From NCBI RefSeq assembly GCF_014196055.1, contig NZ_JACICY010000005.1, positions 208,601 to 272,600 of the forward strand: a stretch of DNA of 64,000 nt. The letters are read 5' to 3'. The position numbers and the translations under genes are program-made. Origin of the DNA: Novosphingobium hassiacum (GTDB lineage Bacteria; Pseudomonadota; Alphaproteobacteria; Sphingomonadales; Sphingomonadaceae). Below the pieces are notes generated by a model. It was not told where the DNA came from. It ran no database searches and worked only from the letters and a program-made list of their open reading frames with translations. Position 1 is the stretch's first letter. Each line of letters starts with the position of its first letter. Positions 36,998 through 47,395 of this stretch are shown piece after piece.

Positions 36998-38055
36998 GCG
37001 GCTGCGCGCCGCTCCGCCACAGCATCGCCCGAGGCAAGCTGGTGCTCGATTGCGCGGCCGTAGAACTCGGCGAGGCTGGCGACCACCGCTTCGGGGTCGT
37101 CGATGAAGTTGACCTTGTTGCGGAAATCGGCCGAGCCGTGAAGGCCCTTGGTGTACCAACCGAGGTGCTTGCGCGCCATGTTGACACCGGTGATCGCGCC
37201 GTAATGTTCCTGCATCGCCTGGTAGTGTTCGATGATCAGGGCGTATTGTTCAGGCAGGGTCGGATCGGCGAGGCGTTCGCCGGTGCGCAGCCAATGCATG
37301 ACCTGGCCGAGCAACCAGGGCCGCCCATAGGCGCCGCGCCCGATCATCACGCCGTCTGCGCCGCTCTGCTCGATGGCGGTGGCAACGTCCTCGATCGCAC
37401 AGATGTCGCCGTTGACGAGAACCGGTACGGTCACGGCTTCCTTGACGCGGCGGACGAAGGCCCAGTCTGCGCTGCCCTTGTAGAGCTGGTTGCGGGTGCG
37501 ACCATGGATGGTGATCAGCTTTGCGCCGATGTCTTGCGCGATGCGCGCGAGTTCCGGTGCGTTGAGGCTATCGTGGCACCAGCCCATGCGCATCTTGACG
37601 GTGACGGGGACATTGACCGCCTTGACCGTCGCCTCGATCAGGCGGGTGGCGAGCGGGATGTCGCGCATCAGCGCGGACCCGGCGTCGCCGTTAACGACCT
37701 TGCGCACCGGGCAGCCCATGTTGATGTCGATGATTGCAGCGCCCTTGTCCTCGGACAGCTTGGCCGCCTCGGCCATCTGTTCGGGATCGCAGCCAACGAG
37801 TTGCATCGACACGGGCTCCTCGATCGGGTGCCACGCGGCTTTCTGGATCGACTGGCGCGTCTCGCGGATCGCGGCGGGGCTGGCGATCATCTCGGTCACG
37901 TTGAGGCCTGAGCCGAAACGGCGAACGATCGTGCGGAACGGCAGGTCGGACACGCCAGTCATCGGCGCGAGCACGACCGGGCAATCGACCGTGACCGGGC
38001 CGATCTGGATAGGCTGAAGCTGGGGCGGGACCGGGACGTGCGACATTGGGGACAT
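36994..38055 (-). CDS. dusB: tRNA-dihydrouridine synthase DusB
   Basis: A flavin-dependent enzyme that reduces uridine in the tRNA D-loop. It has 353 residues. The FMN-binding TIM barrel is seen in [15 protein letters not shown], the catalytic cysteine in [11 protein letters not shown], then [26 protein letters not shown] and [18 protein letters not shown]. It is the first gene of the nitrogen-regulation cluster, the nifR3-ntrBC arrangement typical of alphaproteobacteria. Start 38055 (MSPMSHV) has AGG just upstream; the second ATG at 38046 is an alternative. It is divergent from ispDF. Confidence 0.95.
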   Translation of the reverse strand: MSPMSHVPVPPQLQPIQIGPVTVDCPVVLAPMTGVSDLPFRTIVRRFGSGLNVTEMIASPAAIRETRQSIQKAAWHPIEEPVSMQLVGCDPEQMAEAAKLSEDKGAAIIDINMGCPVRKVVNGDAGSALMRDIPLATRLIEATVKAVNVPVTVKMRMGWCHDSLNAPELARIAQDIGAKLITIHGRTRNQLYKGSADWAFVRRVKEAVTVPVLVNGDICAIEDVATAIEQSGADGVMIGRGAYGRPWLLGQVMHWLRTGERLADPTLPEQYALIIEHYQAMQEHYGAITGVNMARKHLGWYTKGLHGSADFRNKVNFIDDPEAVVASLAEFYGRAIEHQLASGDAVAERRAAA

Positions 38056-38148
38056 CTGCCTAAAAAACAGGCACGCGCTTAGTCGATTGTCGGCATTGCG
38101 GCAAGGCTGTTGCTCCGTCGGCCCATGCGCTGGTAGAGGCAGCGCGCA

Positions 38149-39309
38149 ATGGATGGCTCCCCTTCCCCCACCGGACCGAAAGTTGCCGCAGTCGTCGTCG
38201 CTGCGGGAAAGGGCCTGCGCACAGGCGGCGCAGTGCCAAAGCAGTTCGTGATGTGGCGGGGCAAGCCGTTGGTGCGCCATTCGGTAGAAGCGCTGGTTGC
38301 GGCGGGAATCGCACCCGTGGTGGTGGCTATTCCCGAAGGCTGGGACGAAGTTGCGGCGGACTGTCTTGCTGGAATCGCTGGAGTTCGACGGATTCGTGGC
38401 GGTGATACGCGGCAGGATTCGGTGCGTCTGGCGCTTGAGTCGCTGGAGGTAGACGCCCCGGCGCGGGTGCTGATCCACGATGCTGCGCGGCCCGTGCTGC
38501 CTCGGGTGGTGATCCATGCGTTGCTGGCCGCCCTTGAGACGAGCTCTGCGGCGATTCCGGTGCTGCCGGTGGTCGACAGTCTGGTGCGCGGTGAGGCTGG
38601 CGCCATGGCGGCGGCGGTTTCGCGCGATGGGCTATTTCGCGTGCAGACCCCTCAGGCGTTCGATTTTGCGGCGATTCTTGCGGCTCACCGTGGCTGGCAG
38701 GGCGCGACCGATGCGGGTGACGATGCACAAGTTGCGGTTGCTGCAGGTCTTGTCGTGGCGCTGACGGTTGGGGACGAGGCCTTGCGCAAGGTGACGTTTG
38801 CAGCCGATCTTGAGGAAACGGAAATGAGCGTGTTGCCGCGAACGGGCATGGGCTTCGACGTTCACCGTCTGGTTGAAGGTGAGGAACTGTGGCTTTGCGG
38901 GGTGCACATCCCCCACGGCAAGGGCCTGTCGGGACATTCGGATGCCGACGTCGCGATCCATGCGCTGGTCGATGCGTTGCTCGGCGCGATTGCTGCCGGC
39001 GACATCGGTGACCACTTCCCGCCGTCCGATCCGCAATGGAAAGGTGCCTCGTCCGATCGATTTCTGGCTCACGCGGGGCATTTGGTGGCCGAGGCTGGGT
39101 GCCGGATTGCGCACATCGATGTGACGATCATCTGCGAGGCCCCGAAGATCGGACCGCACAAGCTTGAAATGCGTCAGGCGCTCGCCCGGATTCTCGGGAT
39201 TGACTTGGGCGCGGTCTCGGTCAAGGCGACGACCACCGAACGTCTGGGCCTGACCGGTCGTGGCGAAGGTATCGCGGCACAGGCTGTGGCGACGGTGGTC
39301 GCGGTTTGA
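38149..39309 (+). CDS. ispDF: Bifunctional IspD/IspF of the MEP isoprenoid pathway
   Basis: A fusion of two enzymes of the non-mevalonate isoprenoid pathway, 386 residues. The N-terminal IspD half (about 1-225) transfers CMP to methylerythritol phosphate and shows [16 protein letters not shown] and IHDAARP. The C-terminal IspF half (about 228-386) makes the cyclic diphosphate and shows [28 protein letters not shown] and [11 protein letters not shown] with zinc ligands. The fusion is common in alphaproteobacteria. It is divergent from dusB, with 93 bases between. Confidence 0.95.
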   Translation: MDGSPSPTGPKVAAVVVAAGKGLRTGGAVPKQFVMWRGKPLVRHSVEALVAAGIAPVVVAIPEGWDEVAADCLAGIAGVRRIRGGDTRQDSVRLALESLEVDAPARVLIHDAARPVLPRVVIHALLAALETSSAAIPVLPVVDSLVRGEAGAMAAAVSRDGLFRVQTPQAFDFAAILAAHRGWQGATDAGDDAQVAVAAGLVVALTVGDEALRKVTFAADLEETEMSVLPRTGMGFDVHRLVEGEELWLCGVHIPHGKGLSGHSDADVAIHALVDALLGAIAAGDIGDHFPPSDPQWKGASSDRFLAHAGHLVAEAGCRIAHIDVTIICEAPKIGPHKLEMRQALARILGIDLGAVSVKATTTERLGLTGRGEGIAAQAVATVVAV

Positions 39310-39328
39310 ACCGCTGGAGATTGACGTG

Positions 39329-39868
39329 ATGACGCTTTCCCGGAAAGTCTTTTTAGCGGCGGCCGGACTGGCGCTGGCGCAAGTGCAAATGGCCCATGCA
39401 GCAGAATGTCTCAACGAGGGCGAAGTAGGCTCGCTGGTCGGTTATGCGCTGCCCTCAGTGATCGAAGGCGCGATGACGGCATGCAAGCCACATCTGGCGC
39501 CCACCGGCTTCTTTGCGACGCGCGGAAGCGAATTTGCCGGGCGATATGCCTCGCGCAAGCAGGCCAACTGGCCGGGCGCGAAGAGCGCTTTTCTCAAGCT
39601 GGGATCGGCCAAGGATCCTTCGCTCAACAAGACCATCGGTGCCCTGCCCGATAGTGCGTTGCAACCTTTCGTCGAGGCGATGGTTTCGGAAATGGTGGGC
39701 GGCGAAATCAAGCCGGATCAGTGCACCGCGATCGAACGCGGCGTGCGGATCCTGTCGCCTCTGCCGGCCGAGAACACGGCTGAATTGATCACTTTCGTGC
39801 TGGTGATGGCGGACAAGCCAAAAGCCGGCAAGACCTCGTCCCTCCCTATCTGCAAGGCTGCGAACTAA
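39329..39868 (+). CDS. Exported protein of unknown function
   Basis: I do not recognise this 179-residue protein. A signal peptide (residues 1-23, [16 protein letters not shown]...AHA) directs it to the periplasm. The mature chain has four cysteines: ECLNEG, TACKPH, QCTAIE and PICKAAN, enough for two disulfides. The start at 39329 has a GGAG site 9 bases upstream, which decides it over the longer frame within ispDF. It starts 19 bases after the ispDF stop and 4 bases separate it from the next gene, so it is probably in one operon with both. Confidence 0.75.
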   Translation: MTLSRKVFLAAAGLALAQVQMAHAAECLNEGEVGSLVGYALPSVIEGAMTACKPHLAPTGFFATRGSEFAGRYASRKQANWPGAKSAFLKLGSAKDPSLNKTIGALPDSALQPFVEAMVSEMVGGEIKPDQCTAIERGVRILSPLPAENTAELITFVLVMADKPKAGKTSSLPICKAAN

Positions 39869-39872
39869 CCTC

Positions 39873-40376
39873 ATGGACAGCCTGCTTCCTGCCGAGATCG
39901 GCGAACTTGCCCGGCGGGTGATCGAAGAGAATGCCGCGCTGGGACGCAAGGTGGCGGTGGCCGAGAGTTGCACCGGCGGGCTTGTGGCAGCGGCGTTGAC
40001 CGAAGTCTCCGGCAGTTCGGCAGTCCTCGACCGGGGCTTCGTGACCTACTCGAACGAAGCCAAAATGCAGATGCTCGGCGTGTCGGAGGATGTGATCGAC
40101 ACCTTTGGCGCGGTGTCGATCGCGGTCGCGTGGTCGATGGCGCAAGGCGCGTTGAAGAAGTCGGGCGCGGACGTTGCGGTGGCAATCACCGGCGTGGCGG
40201 GGCCGGACGGTGGATCGGAGCAGAAGCCGGTGGGGACAGTCGTCTTCGCCTGCGCCAAGCGCAACGAAGATCCCGAGACGACGAATGCTGAATTGAAGTA
40301 CTTCGAGGATGCCAAGACCCGCGCCGAAGTGCGCTTTCAGGCGACGCTGGTGGCGCTGGAACTGCTGCTGCCGTAA
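39873..40376 (+). CDS. pncC: CinA-type nicotinamide-nucleotide amidase (PncC)
   Basis: The CinA C-terminal domain as a stand-alone protein, 167 residues. Members deamidate nicotinamide mononucleotide in NAD recycling. Signature segments are [22 protein letters not shown], with the catalytic Ser and Lys environment, [16 protein letters not shown], and [19 protein letters not shown]. It lacks the N-terminal nucleotide-binding domain of full CinA. The last 40 bases overlap the convergent COQ10-like gene. Confidence 0.92.
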   Translation: MDSLLPAEIGELARRVIEENAALGRKVAVAESCTGGLVAAALTEVSGSSAVLDRGFVTYSNEAKMQMLGVSEDVIDTFGAVSIAVAWSMAQGALKKSGADVAVAITGVAGPDGGSEQKPVGTVVFACAKRNEDPETTNAELKYFEDAKTRAEVRFQATLVALELLLP

Positions 40377-40798
40377 AGCTGTTCGGCCCGCTTTTCGAAC
40401 GCGGCGACCATCTTGCGGAATGCGGCATCAAGGTACTGTCCGGCCAGCTTTTCGAAGATCGCGTTGCGGAAGGTGAAGTCCACCGAAAAGTCGATCCGGC
40501 ATCCGCCGTTCGGGTTGGGCGTGAACGTCCAGTCGTTGGCCAGTTGCTTGAGCGGTCCGTCGATGTATTCGACCTTGATAGATGACGGCCGGTCCTTGAC
40601 CACGCGCGAAGTGAACTTTTCGCGCAGGGCGCTAAAGCCGACGAGCATGTCGGCGATCATCACGTCGTCGCTGTCCGACTTGACGCGGGTGGCGACGACC
40701 CATGGCAGGAATTCGGCATAGCGGCGCACATCGGCGACGAGGTCGAACATCTGGTCTGCCGACCACGGCAGTTCCCGGGTCTGATCAATGCGCGGCAC
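40337..40798 (-). CDS. COQ10/START-like protein
   Basis: A 153-residue single-domain protein of the polyketide-cyclase/START fold, closest by eye to COQ10, which binds ubiquinone and helps its use in respiration. Typical segments are [39 protein letters not shown] and [18 protein letters not shown]. Databases often label this family RatA toxin; there is no partner antitoxin here and a quinone-related role is more likely. A GTG start at 40798 is used. It follows lipA by 16 bases and overlaps pncC. Confidence 0.88.
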   Translation of the reverse strand: MPRIDQTRELPWSADQMFDLVADVRRYAEFLPWVVATRVKSDSDDVMIADMLVGFSALREKFTSRVVKDRPSSIKVEYIDGPLKQLANDWTFTPNPNGGCRIDFSVDFTFRNAIFEKLAGQYLDAAFRKMVAAFEKRAEQLYGSSSSSATSVA

Positions 40799-40814
40799 GA
40801 TCTTGTGTCCTGCT

Positions 40815-41765
40815 TCAGGCCTTTTGCGCGGCCTTGGCGAGTTGCGCTTCGCGTGCGGCGCGCATCTGGCGGAAATCATCGCCGGCGTGATAGCTGGAGC
40901 GGGTCAACGGGCTGGCGGCGACTTGCAGAAAGCCCTTGGCGCGCGCGATCGCGCCATAGGCGTCGAATGCCTTGGGTGGCACGAACTCGATTACCTTAGT
41001 GTGCTTGGGCGTCGGCTGGAGATACTGGCCCATCGTCAGGAAGTCGATCTGCGCGCTGCGCATGTCGTCCATGACCTGGTGCACCTCGAGCCGCTGTTCG
41101 CCCAGGCCGAGCATAACGCCCGACTTGGTGAACAGCCGCGGATCGTGGCGCTTGACCTGTTCGAGCAGCCGCAGCGAGGCGTAGTAGCGCGCGCCGGGAC
41201 GGATCGTGGGATAGAGCCGCGGTACGGTTTCGAGGTTATGGTTGTAGACGTCGGGACCTGCATCGACGATCGCCTCGACTGCGGCTTCCATCTTGTTGCG
41301 GAAATCGGGAGTCAGGATTTCGATGGTCGTGTTCGGAGTCGTCTCGCGCAGCGCCTTGATCACCTTGACGAAGTGGCCTGCGCCACCGTCGGGAAGGTCA
41401 TCGCGGTCGACCGAGGTAATGACGATGTGCTCAAGGCCAAGCTTTGCTGCGGCGGTCGCCACGTTCATCGGTTCGAGCGGATCGACTGCGCGCGGCATGC
41501 CGGTCTTGACGTTGCAGAAGGCGCAGGCGCGGGTGCAGACGTCGCCGAGAATCATGACGGTCGCGTGCTTCTTGGTCCAGCATTCGCCGATGTTCGGACA
41601 GGCCGCTTCCTCGCACACCGTATTGAGGCCGAGTTCGCGCATCAGGTTGCGCGTTTCACCGTAACCCTTGCTGGTCGGCGCCTTGACGCGAATCCAGTCA
41701 GGCTTGCGCTGGCGTTCGGTCGTATTTGCGGGGCGGAGTGCGGGCGATATCGTGGTCTCGGTCAT
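40815..41765 (-). CDS. lipA: Lipoyl synthase
   Basis: A radical-SAM enzyme that inserts two sulfurs into protein-bound octanoyl groups to make lipoyl cofactors, as needed by PdhC and PdhB. It has 316 residues. The auxiliary cluster cysteines are in [12 protein letters not shown] and the SAM cluster motif is CTRACAFC. The C-terminal [10 protein letters not shown] supplies the conserved serine. Its substrates, the pyruvate dehydrogenase lipoyl domains, are encoded on both sides in this window. The COQ10-like gene follows. Confidence 0.97.
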   Translation of the reverse strand: MTETTISPALRPANTTERQRKPDWIRVKAPTSKGYGETRNLMRELGLNTVCEEAACPNIGECWTKKHATVMILGDVCTRACAFCNVKTGMPRAVDPLEPMNVATAAAKLGLEHIVITSVDRDDLPDGGAGHFVKVIKALRETTPNTTIEILTPDFRNKMEAAVEAIVDAGPDVYNHNLETVPRLYPTIRPGARYYASLRLLEQVKRHDPRLFTKSGVMLGLGEQRLEVHQVMDDMRSAQIDFLTMGQYLQPTPKHTKVIEFVPPKAFDAYGAIARAKGFLQVAASPLTRSSYHAGDDFRQMRAAREAQLAKAAQKA

Positions 41766-41830
41766 GCCGCCCAGATAAGCCTAACTTCATGCACTTGAAA
41801 GACCCAATCTATGCGGGCATTAGCTCGCTC

Positions 41831-42484
41831 ATGACCCAGGCCCCCACACCCGATCTCGACCGGCTGATCGCCGGATACCACCGCTTCCGCACACACGGAT
41901 GGACGCCGAATCTGGAGCGTTGGAAGGAACTTGGCGACAGGCAAGAGCCCAAGGTGATGGTCATTGCCTGCTCCGATAGCCGGGTCGATCCTGCACAAAT
42001 CTTCGATGTCGACCCCGGTGAAATCTTCGTGGTGCGCAATGTCGCAGCAATGGTCCCGCCGTTCGAGACGACCCCGGGCCGTCACGGCGTGTCGGCAGCG
42101 CTGGAATTTGCGGTACAGGTGCTCAAGGTCAAGGAAATCGTCGTAATGGGCCACGGTCTTTGCGGCGGTGCCCAAGCGGCACTGACGCAGAGCCTCAAGG
42201 GCACGGTACCGGGCGAAGGCGGCTTTATCGCGGACTGGATCGCGCTGCTCGATGATGTCCGCGAGGATGTGGTCCACCAGCACGGAACCACCGGGCGCGA
42301 TGCCGAACGTGCGATGGAACAGGCCGGCGTCCGCGCCAGCCTTGCAAACCTGCGGACCTTCCCGTGCATTCAGCGCAAGGAGGCCAGCGGCGAGCTTCAT
42401 CTGCGCGGCGCGTTTTTTGCGATCTCGGACGGATTGCTGCACGTGCTGGACGAAACGACGGGTGAGTTTGCGCCGATCGATTGA
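41831..42484 (+). CDS. Beta-class carbonic anhydrase
   Basis: A zinc enzyme that interconverts CO2 and bicarbonate. It has 217 residues with the full set of beta-class ligands: Cys47, Asp49 and Arg51 in ACSDSRVDP, then His108 and Cys111 in GHGLCGG. The VVRNVAAMVPPFE segment is also typical. The start is uncertain. ATG 41831 is used, and ATG 41789 would add 14 residues. Bicarbonate could feed acetyl-CoA carboxylase, but there is no local operon evidence for that. A strong terminator follows. Confidence 0.92.
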   Translation: MTQAPTPDLDRLIAGYHRFRTHGWTPNLERWKELGDRQEPKVMVIACSDSRVDPAQIFDVDPGEIFVVRNVAAMVPPFETTPGRHGVSAALEFAVQVLKVKEIVVMGHGLCGGAQAALTQSLKGTVPGEGGFIADWIALLDDVREDVVHQHGTTGRDAERAMEQAGVRASLANLRTFPCIQRKEASGELHLRGAFFAISDGLLHVLDETTGEFAPID

Positions 42485-42510
42485 TCCTGCGATGACCCGG
42501 ATATGAAAAA

Positions 42511-42536
42511 GGGCGGCCCGCGAAGGCCGCCCTTTT
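42511..42536. terminator. Bidirectional intrinsic terminator
   Basis: Perfect 8-bp GC stem (42511-42518 with 42525-42532), 6-base loop, TTTT on the right and AAAAA on the left, so it can work in both directions. It lies between the convergent carbonic anhydrase gene and the exported repeat-protein gene. Confidence 0.85.
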
Positions 42537-42562
42537 GGTATTCAGCGTCTGCGAGCGCGATC

Positions 42563-43903
42563 TTACGATTGCTCAGGCGCTGCCGCATTGGGCTGGAGCT
42601 GGGTGCTGGCATAGGCCGACCACAGCCGCGCCAGCGGAGCGCGAGTGGCGTTGGTGACCTGACCGAAAGACGCCTTGGCTTCGGCAAACTTCTTCTGGTC
42701 GATCTGGGCGATGCCCATGCGCATCACCGCGCGATCCTTGTCGATGCCGCCCTTGGCGATCGCCATCGCGTACATTTCCTCAGCCTTGGCGGCGTCGTCG
42801 TACGAAAGGTAGGCGTCAGCCATAGCCAGCGCGCTCTTGCCGTCCTTGCCAGCGCGGGCTTCGCGGTCGAGCGCAGGCAGCGAGGCCTTGTCCGGCCCGA
42901 TGCGACCCTTGGCCTGGCTTATCGCGTCGGCCACAAACTGATCGCTTGCACTCAATACGCCCGCGGCGACGCCCATGTTAGCGACCTTCAGCACTTCGCC
43001 GGGAAGACGACGCGGATCGGCTGCCTCGATATATTCGACGTATTCACGCTCAACGAACTTCTTTTCGTTGTTGAGGCCGCCCGTACGGAGCAACAGCCGA
43101 CCAAGGTCCAGCGATTCCTGGTTGGTAAACGACCCGAACTCGCGCACCAGTTGTCCTGCACCTAGCCAGTTCAGCGCTGAGGGCTCATTCTCGACCATCA
43201 GCGTCGACCATTCGATCGCCTGCGGGCCAAGCTTGTTGGTATAGGCGATCACGTTGGCACGCTTGTACCAGCTATTGGGCACGGCACCGCCGGCAGCCTT
43301 GCGCGCAGCGACGGCAGCCTTCAACGCTTCGAGCGCCTGGGCATGCTGGCCCTGCTGCGAATAGCCATCAGCAAGAAGCTCGGCTGCAGTGTCGTCCTTG
43401 AAGTTCGCCTGAACGACAGGAGTCAGCGCACTGACGACGGTTGCGTAATCCTTGTTCGCATAGGCGAAGTTGCCGAGATAGAACTGATATTCCGTCAGGT
43501 TTGCGGCAGGGACCTGGCCGCTGTCGAGCATGTTCTTGACGCCACGCTGGCGCATCTTGGTATCGTTCAGGACGCCGCCGATGCTGACCGCCCAGCCACC
43601 CGCCGCCATGCGATCCAGCGGGGTCTGAATTGCAGCTTCGGCTGCTGCGAGTTCAGCCGTTGCATTGCCGAGCAGCGCCTTCTGCGCTTCAGGCGTGGCA
43701 CCCGACTTCTTTGCAGCGTCGAGCGCGCCCACGGTCTTCTGGATTGGCGTGGCAGCGGCAACGAACTCCTTGGAATACGATCCCTTCTGCTCCTTGGGGG
43801 CCTTTTCCTTGGCGACGGCTGAGGTCGCGCCGACCGTCAGCATGCCGGCCGAGAGCGCAAGGGCCATTGCGGTCTTGCCGATCAACCCGAAAGAACTACG
43901 CAT
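42563..43903 (-). CDS. Exported TPR-like protein of unknown function
   Basis: A 446-residue protein I cannot name. Residues 1-31 form a signal peptide (MRSSFGLIGKTAMAL...AVA), with an AGGAG site 9 bases upstream fixing the start at 43903. The mature part is alanine-rich and almost entirely predicted helix, with repeating helix-pair patterns such as AYANKDYATVVSALTPVV, GYSQQGQHAQALEALKAAV and YLSYDDAAKAEEMYAMAIAKGG, consistent with tetratricopeptide repeats. It contains no cysteine in the mature part. It is likely periplasmic and scaffold-like. It is divergent from gyrA across 305 bases. Confidence 0.75.
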   Translation of the reverse strand: MRSSFGLIGKTAMALALSAGMLTVGATSAVAKEKAPKEQKGSYSKEFVAAATPIQKTVGALDAAKKSGATPEAQKALLGNATAELAAAEAAIQTPLDRMAAGGWAVSIGGVLNDTKMRQRGVKNMLDSGQVPAANLTEYQFYLGNFAYANKDYATVVSALTPVVQANFKDDTAAELLADGYSQQGQHAQALEALKAAVAARKAAGGAVPNSWYKRANVIAYTNKLGPQAIEWSTLMVENEPSALNWLGAGQLVREFGSFTNQESLDLGRLLLRTGGLNNEKKFVEREYVEYIEAADPRRLPGEVLKVANMGVAAGVLSASDQFVADAISQAKGRIGPDKASLPALDREARAGKDGKSALAMADAYLSYDDAAKAEEMYAMAIAKGGIDKDRAVMRMGIAQIDQKKFAEAKASFGQVTNATRAPLARLWSAYASTQLQPNAAAPEQS

Positions 43904-44208
43904 AGAAATCGTCTCCTGTCTGACCGGATGCGAAGGCAAGGTAACCCCTGCCCGGTACGCATGTTTGTCCGGTATCCTCTCAACCAAGGTCAGTCCCGCT
44001 AGTGGCGCGGAAACCGGACCTTTGCAACGGGGAGATAGCTATCCTTTTTAGCTTGAACGGCGATTGAATGGCGTATCGTCCGAATATTCAGGCAGTCTGT
44101 CGCAAGTGTGGAAAATCCGGGCGATTCAGCGCCCGTTGCTGGCTTTGGGCAACCAATTGTCCTAGTGCCTCGGGGTATCCCTATTAACAGAAGCGAAAAG
44201 CCACCACC
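43904..44208. promoter_or_regulatory. 305-bp divergent intergenic region before gyrA
   Basis: No gene is visible. The left edge holds the ribosome-binding site of the exported TPR-like gene. A possible sigma-70-like promoter towards gyrA is TTGAAC at 44053-44058 with TATCGT at 44074-44079, but the 15-base spacing is short. No clear operator, riboswitch or terminator was found. Promoters in both directions must lie here. Confidence 0.3.
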
Positions 44209-46965
44209 GTGAGCGACGACACCACGATCATCGACCCCCCCGCTCCTTCGCCGGATGGCGAATTCCAGCGGATCGACATCGTCGACGAGATGAAGACCAG
44301 CTACCTCGATTACGCAATGAGCGTGATCGTGAGCCGGGCGCTGCCGGACGTGCGCGACGGGTTGAAGCCGGTCCATCGCCGAATCCTGTGGACGAGCCAT
44401 GAGAACGGGTTCGTTTCGACCAAGGCCTATCGCAAGTCGGCGCGCATCGTCGGCGATTGCATGGGCAAGTATCACCCGCACGGCGACAGTGCGATCTACG
44501 ATGCCCTGGCGCGCATGACGCAGGACTGGTCGATGCGGCTGCCGCTGATCGACGGTCAGGGCAACTTCGGTTCGATGGACCCCGATCCGCCGGCGTCGAT
44601 GCGTTACACCGAGGCGCGGCTTGCAAAAGTCGCGGATTCGCTGCTGGGCGACATCGAGAAGGACACGGTCGACTTTACCCCGAACTACGACGGGTCGGAG
44701 CACGAACCGCAGGTCTTGCCAGCGCGCTTCCCCAACCTGCTGGTTAACGGTGCTGGCGGCATCGCGGTCGGCATGGCGACGAACATTCCGCCGCACAATC
44801 TGGGCGAAGTGATCGACGGTTGCCTCGCCTATATGGAGAACCCACTGATCACGATCGACGAGTTGATCGAGATCATTCCAGCTCCCGACTTTCCGACAGC
44901 GCCGTTGATCCTTGGCACTTCGGGCGCGCGCAAGGCCTATCATGAAGGCCGCGGTTCGATCATCATGCGCGCGCGGCACAAGGTTGAGGAAAACCGGGGC
45001 GACCGTCGCGCGATCGTGCTTACGTCGATCCCCTATCAGGTCGGCAAGTCCGGTCTTGTCGAAAAGCTGGCCGAGGCCGCCAAGGACAAGCGAATCGAGG
45101 GTGTTTCGGACATCCGCGACGAGTCCAACCGTGAAGGCGTGCGCGTCGTCATCGAGCTGAAGCGCGATGCGACGCCCGAAGTGGTGCTCAACCAAATCTG
45201 GCGCAACACGCCCGCGCAATCGAGCTTCCCCGCCAACATGCTGGCGATTCGCGGCGGCCGTCCCGAGGTCCTGAACCTCAAGGACATCATCGAGGCGTTC
45301 GTCCGCTTCCGTGAGGAAGTGATCACGCGGCGTACCAAGTTCGAGCTGAACAAGGCACGCGACCGGGCGCACATCTTGCTCGGTCTCGTGGTTGCGGTGA
45401 GCAATCTCGACGAAGTGGTACGGATCATTCGCGGATCGCCCAACCCGGCGACGGCGCGCGAAAAGTTGATCGCGCGCGAATGGCCGATGGGCGACATAGC
45501 GCCCTACATCCGTCTGGTCGAGGCAATCGAGGACATCGGCACGGCGGGCGATGCCACCTACCGCCTGTCCGAAACGCAGGTTCGCGCGATTCTCGATCTG
45601 CGGCTGCACCGGCTCACGGCTCTCGGCCGTGACGAGATCGGCGGCGAGCTGGAAGGTCTGGCGGTAGCGATCGCCGGATATCTCGCAATTCTGGCCGACC
45701 GCGAGAAGCTGTTCGAGGTCATGCGCCAGGAACTGATCGAAGTGCGCGCCGCTTTTGCGACGCCGCGCCTGTCCGAGATCACCGCGCCTGCCGACGGTAT
45801 CGAGGACGAAGACCTGATCGAGCGCGAGGACATGGTCGTCACGATCACCCTCGACGGCTATATCAAGCGCACGCCGCTCTCGACCTTCCGCGCGCAGAAC
45901 CGGGGCGGCAAAGGCCGTTCGGGGATGGCGACAAAGGAAGAAGATGCCGTGGCGACGATGTTCGTCACCAGCACGCATACGCCGGTGCTGTTCTTCTCGA
46001 CCAAGGGCAAGGTCTATCGCCTGAAGGTGTGGCGCCTGCCCGAGGGCGGGCCGACCACACGCGGACGCCCGGTAATCAACCTGTTGCCCGCGCTCGACAA
46101 GGACGAGACGATCGCGACCGTGCTGCCGCTGCCCGAGGACGAGGCGGAATGGGGCGCGCTGTCGGTGGTGTTCGCGACGGCCAAGGGCAACGTGCGGCGC
46201 AATTCGATGGATGCGTTTGCGAACATCCCGTCGAACGGCAAGTTCGCGATGAAGTTCGAAGAGGACAGCGCGGATCGCCTCATCGGCGTGGCACTGCTCA
46301 ACCATACCGACGACGTGCTGCTGGCAACGCGCGCAGGCAAGGCGATTCGCTTTGCCGGTGACGAAGTGCGTGAGTTCACCAGTCGCACTTCGACTGGTGT
46401 ACGCGGCATGACGCTGAAGGGTGACGACGAGGTGATCTCGCTGTCGATTCTGCACCGCGTGGGCGCCTCGCCTGAAGAGCGTGAGGAATATCTGCGCTAC
46501 GCTCCGTGGAAGGGTGAAAAGGAAGGCGAGATGGCCGACCAGGAGCGCTATGCCTTCATGGCAGAGCGCGAGCAGTTCATCCTGACGGTTTGCGCCAACG
46601 GCTACGGCAAGATGTCGTCTGCCTACGAGTATCGTCGTACGGGTCGTGGTGGTCAAGGCATCACCAATATCGACAACATCGCGCGTAACGGTCCGGTGGT
46701 TGCGAGCTTCCCGGCGGTGCAGGCCGATCAGCTGATGCTGGTGACCGATCAGGCCAAGTTGATCCGTCTGCCGCTGGTATCGCTGCGCGTGATCGGACGC
46801 GGGTCTGCGGGCGTGCGGCTGTTCACGGTTGCGGACAGCGAGCACGTGGTCAGCGCGGTGCGGCTGCTCGAGGATCCTGAAGTGGTCGAGGACGTCGGTG
46901 CAGAGGTGGATCAGGCTGATCCCGATGTCGGCGACGCTGTTGACGACGAGGGTGCTACGGAATGA
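44209..46965 (+). CDS. gyrA: DNA gyrase subunit A
   Basis: Catalytic subunit of DNA gyrase, which introduces negative supercoils. It has 918 residues with a GTG start. The breakage-reunion domain shows the quinolone-determining region [18 protein letters not shown], with serine and aspartate at the positions usually mutated in resistant strains, and the catalytic tyrosine in MRYTEARL. The C-terminal beta-pinwheel carries the GyrA box as QNRGGKG rather than QRRGGKG. An acidic tail ([21 protein letters not shown]) ends the chain. It overlaps the DUF952 gene by 4 bases. Confidence 0.97.
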   Translation: MSDDTTIIDPPAPSPDGEFQRIDIVDEMKTSYLDYAMSVIVSRALPDVRDGLKPVHRRILWTSHENGFVSTKAYRKSARIVGDCMGKYHPHGDSAIYDALARMTQDWSMRLPLIDGQGNFGSMDPDPPASMRYTEARLAKVADSLLGDIEKDTVDFTPNYDGSEHEPQVLPARFPNLLVNGAGGIAVGMATNIPPHNLGEVIDGCLAYMENPLITIDELIEIIPAPDFPTAPLILGTSGARKAYHEGRGSIIMRARHKVEENRGDRRAIVLTSIPYQVGKSGLVEKLAEAAKDKRIEGVSDIRDESNREGVRVVIELKRDATPEVVLNQIWRNTPAQSSFPANMLAIRGGRPEVLNLKDIIEAFVRFREEVITRRTKFELNKARDRAHILLGLVVAVSNLDEVVRIIRGSPNPATAREKLIAREWPMGDIAPYIRLVEAIEDIGTAGDATYRLSETQVRAILDLRLHRLTALGRDEIGGELEGLAVAIAGYLAILADREKLFEVMRQELIEVRAAFATPRLSEITAPADGIEDEDLIEREDMVVTITLDGYIKRTPLSTFRAQNRGGKGRSGMATKEEDAVATMFVTSTHTPVLFFSTKGKVYRLKVWRLPEGGPTTRGRPVINLLPALDKDETIATVLPLPEDEAEWGALSVVFATAKGNVRRNSMDAFANIPSNGKFAMKFEEDSADRLIGVALLNHTDDVLLATRAGKAIRFAGDEVREFTSRTSTGVRGMTLKGDDEVISLSILHRVGASPEEREEYLRYAPWKGEKEGEMADQERYAFMAEREQFILTVCANGYGKMSSAYEYRRTGRGGQGITNIDNIARNGPVVASFPAVQADQLMLVTDQAKLIRLPLVSLRVIGRGSAGVRLFTVADSEHVVSAVRLLEDPEVVEDVGAEVDQADPDVGDAVDDEGATE

Positions 46966-47312
46966 GCGAGCAGTCGACTGTCGCTTACAAGGTGCTCACG
47001 GCGGCGCAGATGGCCGAGCTTGAGACCGGCGTGTTCAAGGGCGCGCAGGTCGATCTGGCCGATGGCTACATCCACCTGTCGACCGCTGCGCAACTGACCG
47101 AGACGGTCGACAAGCACTTTGTCGGGCAGGATGATCTGCACGTGGTCGCGGTGGACCTGGAAGCGCTGGGCGATGCGGTGAAGTGGGAAGCATCACGCGG
47201 GGGGCAGCTATTTCCGCATATATACGGCGACCTGCCGCTAAGCGCGGCGGTAGCTTACGGCCCGTTGGAGCGCGACGAGGCTAATGGGGTCAAGTTGCCG
47301 GTAGCGGGTTGA
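46962..47312 (+). CDS. DUF952 family protein
   Basis: A 116-residue protein of the DUF952 family, of unknown biochemical function, structurally similar to ADP-ribosyltransferase-type folds. Family features are AYKVLTAAQMAELE, DGYIHLSTAAQLTETVDKHF, a VVAVDLEALGDAVKWE strand and LFPHIYGDLPLSAAV. It is translationally coupled to gyrA (ATGA overlap), an arrangement whose meaning is unknown. No signal peptide or membrane segment. Confidence 0.85.
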   Translation: MSEQSTVAYKVLTAAQMAELETGVFKGAQVDLADGYIHLSTAAQLTETVDKHFVGQDDLHVVAVDLEALGDAVKWEASRGGQLFPHIYGDLPLSAAVAYGPLERDEANGVKLPVAG

Positions 47313-47327
47313 ACGCCCCCGGTCCGC

Positions 47328-47395
47328 GTCATTCCCGCCTGCGCGGGAACCCAGCTCTGCCCTCGCCACTTGATTCCCGCCTGCGCGGGAATGAC
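47328..47395. repeat. Paired palindromic repeat with GTCATTCCCGC ends
   Basis: Two copies of a hairpin with stem ATTCCCGC/GCGGGAAT and loop CTGC, at 47331-47349 and 47373-47392, separated by 23 bases. The outer ends GTCATT and AATGAC are themselves inverted, so the 68-bp unit is symmetric. This is a REP-like element of a widespread kind. It is read through by the lysoplasmalogenase gene and encodes its last about 20 residues. Confidence 0.85.

Noticed and set aside
40337..40798. RatA toxin of a toxin-antitoxin pair
   Set aside because: No antitoxin-like neighbour (lipA and pncC flank it), and the fold and motifs agree better with COQ10-type quinone-binding proteins.
43999..46845. A 948-codon open frame on the minus strand opposite gyrA
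   Set aside because: It mirrors the gyrA coding frame in G+C-rich DNA, has an Arg/His-rich composition without any domain, and gyrA itself is unambiguous.
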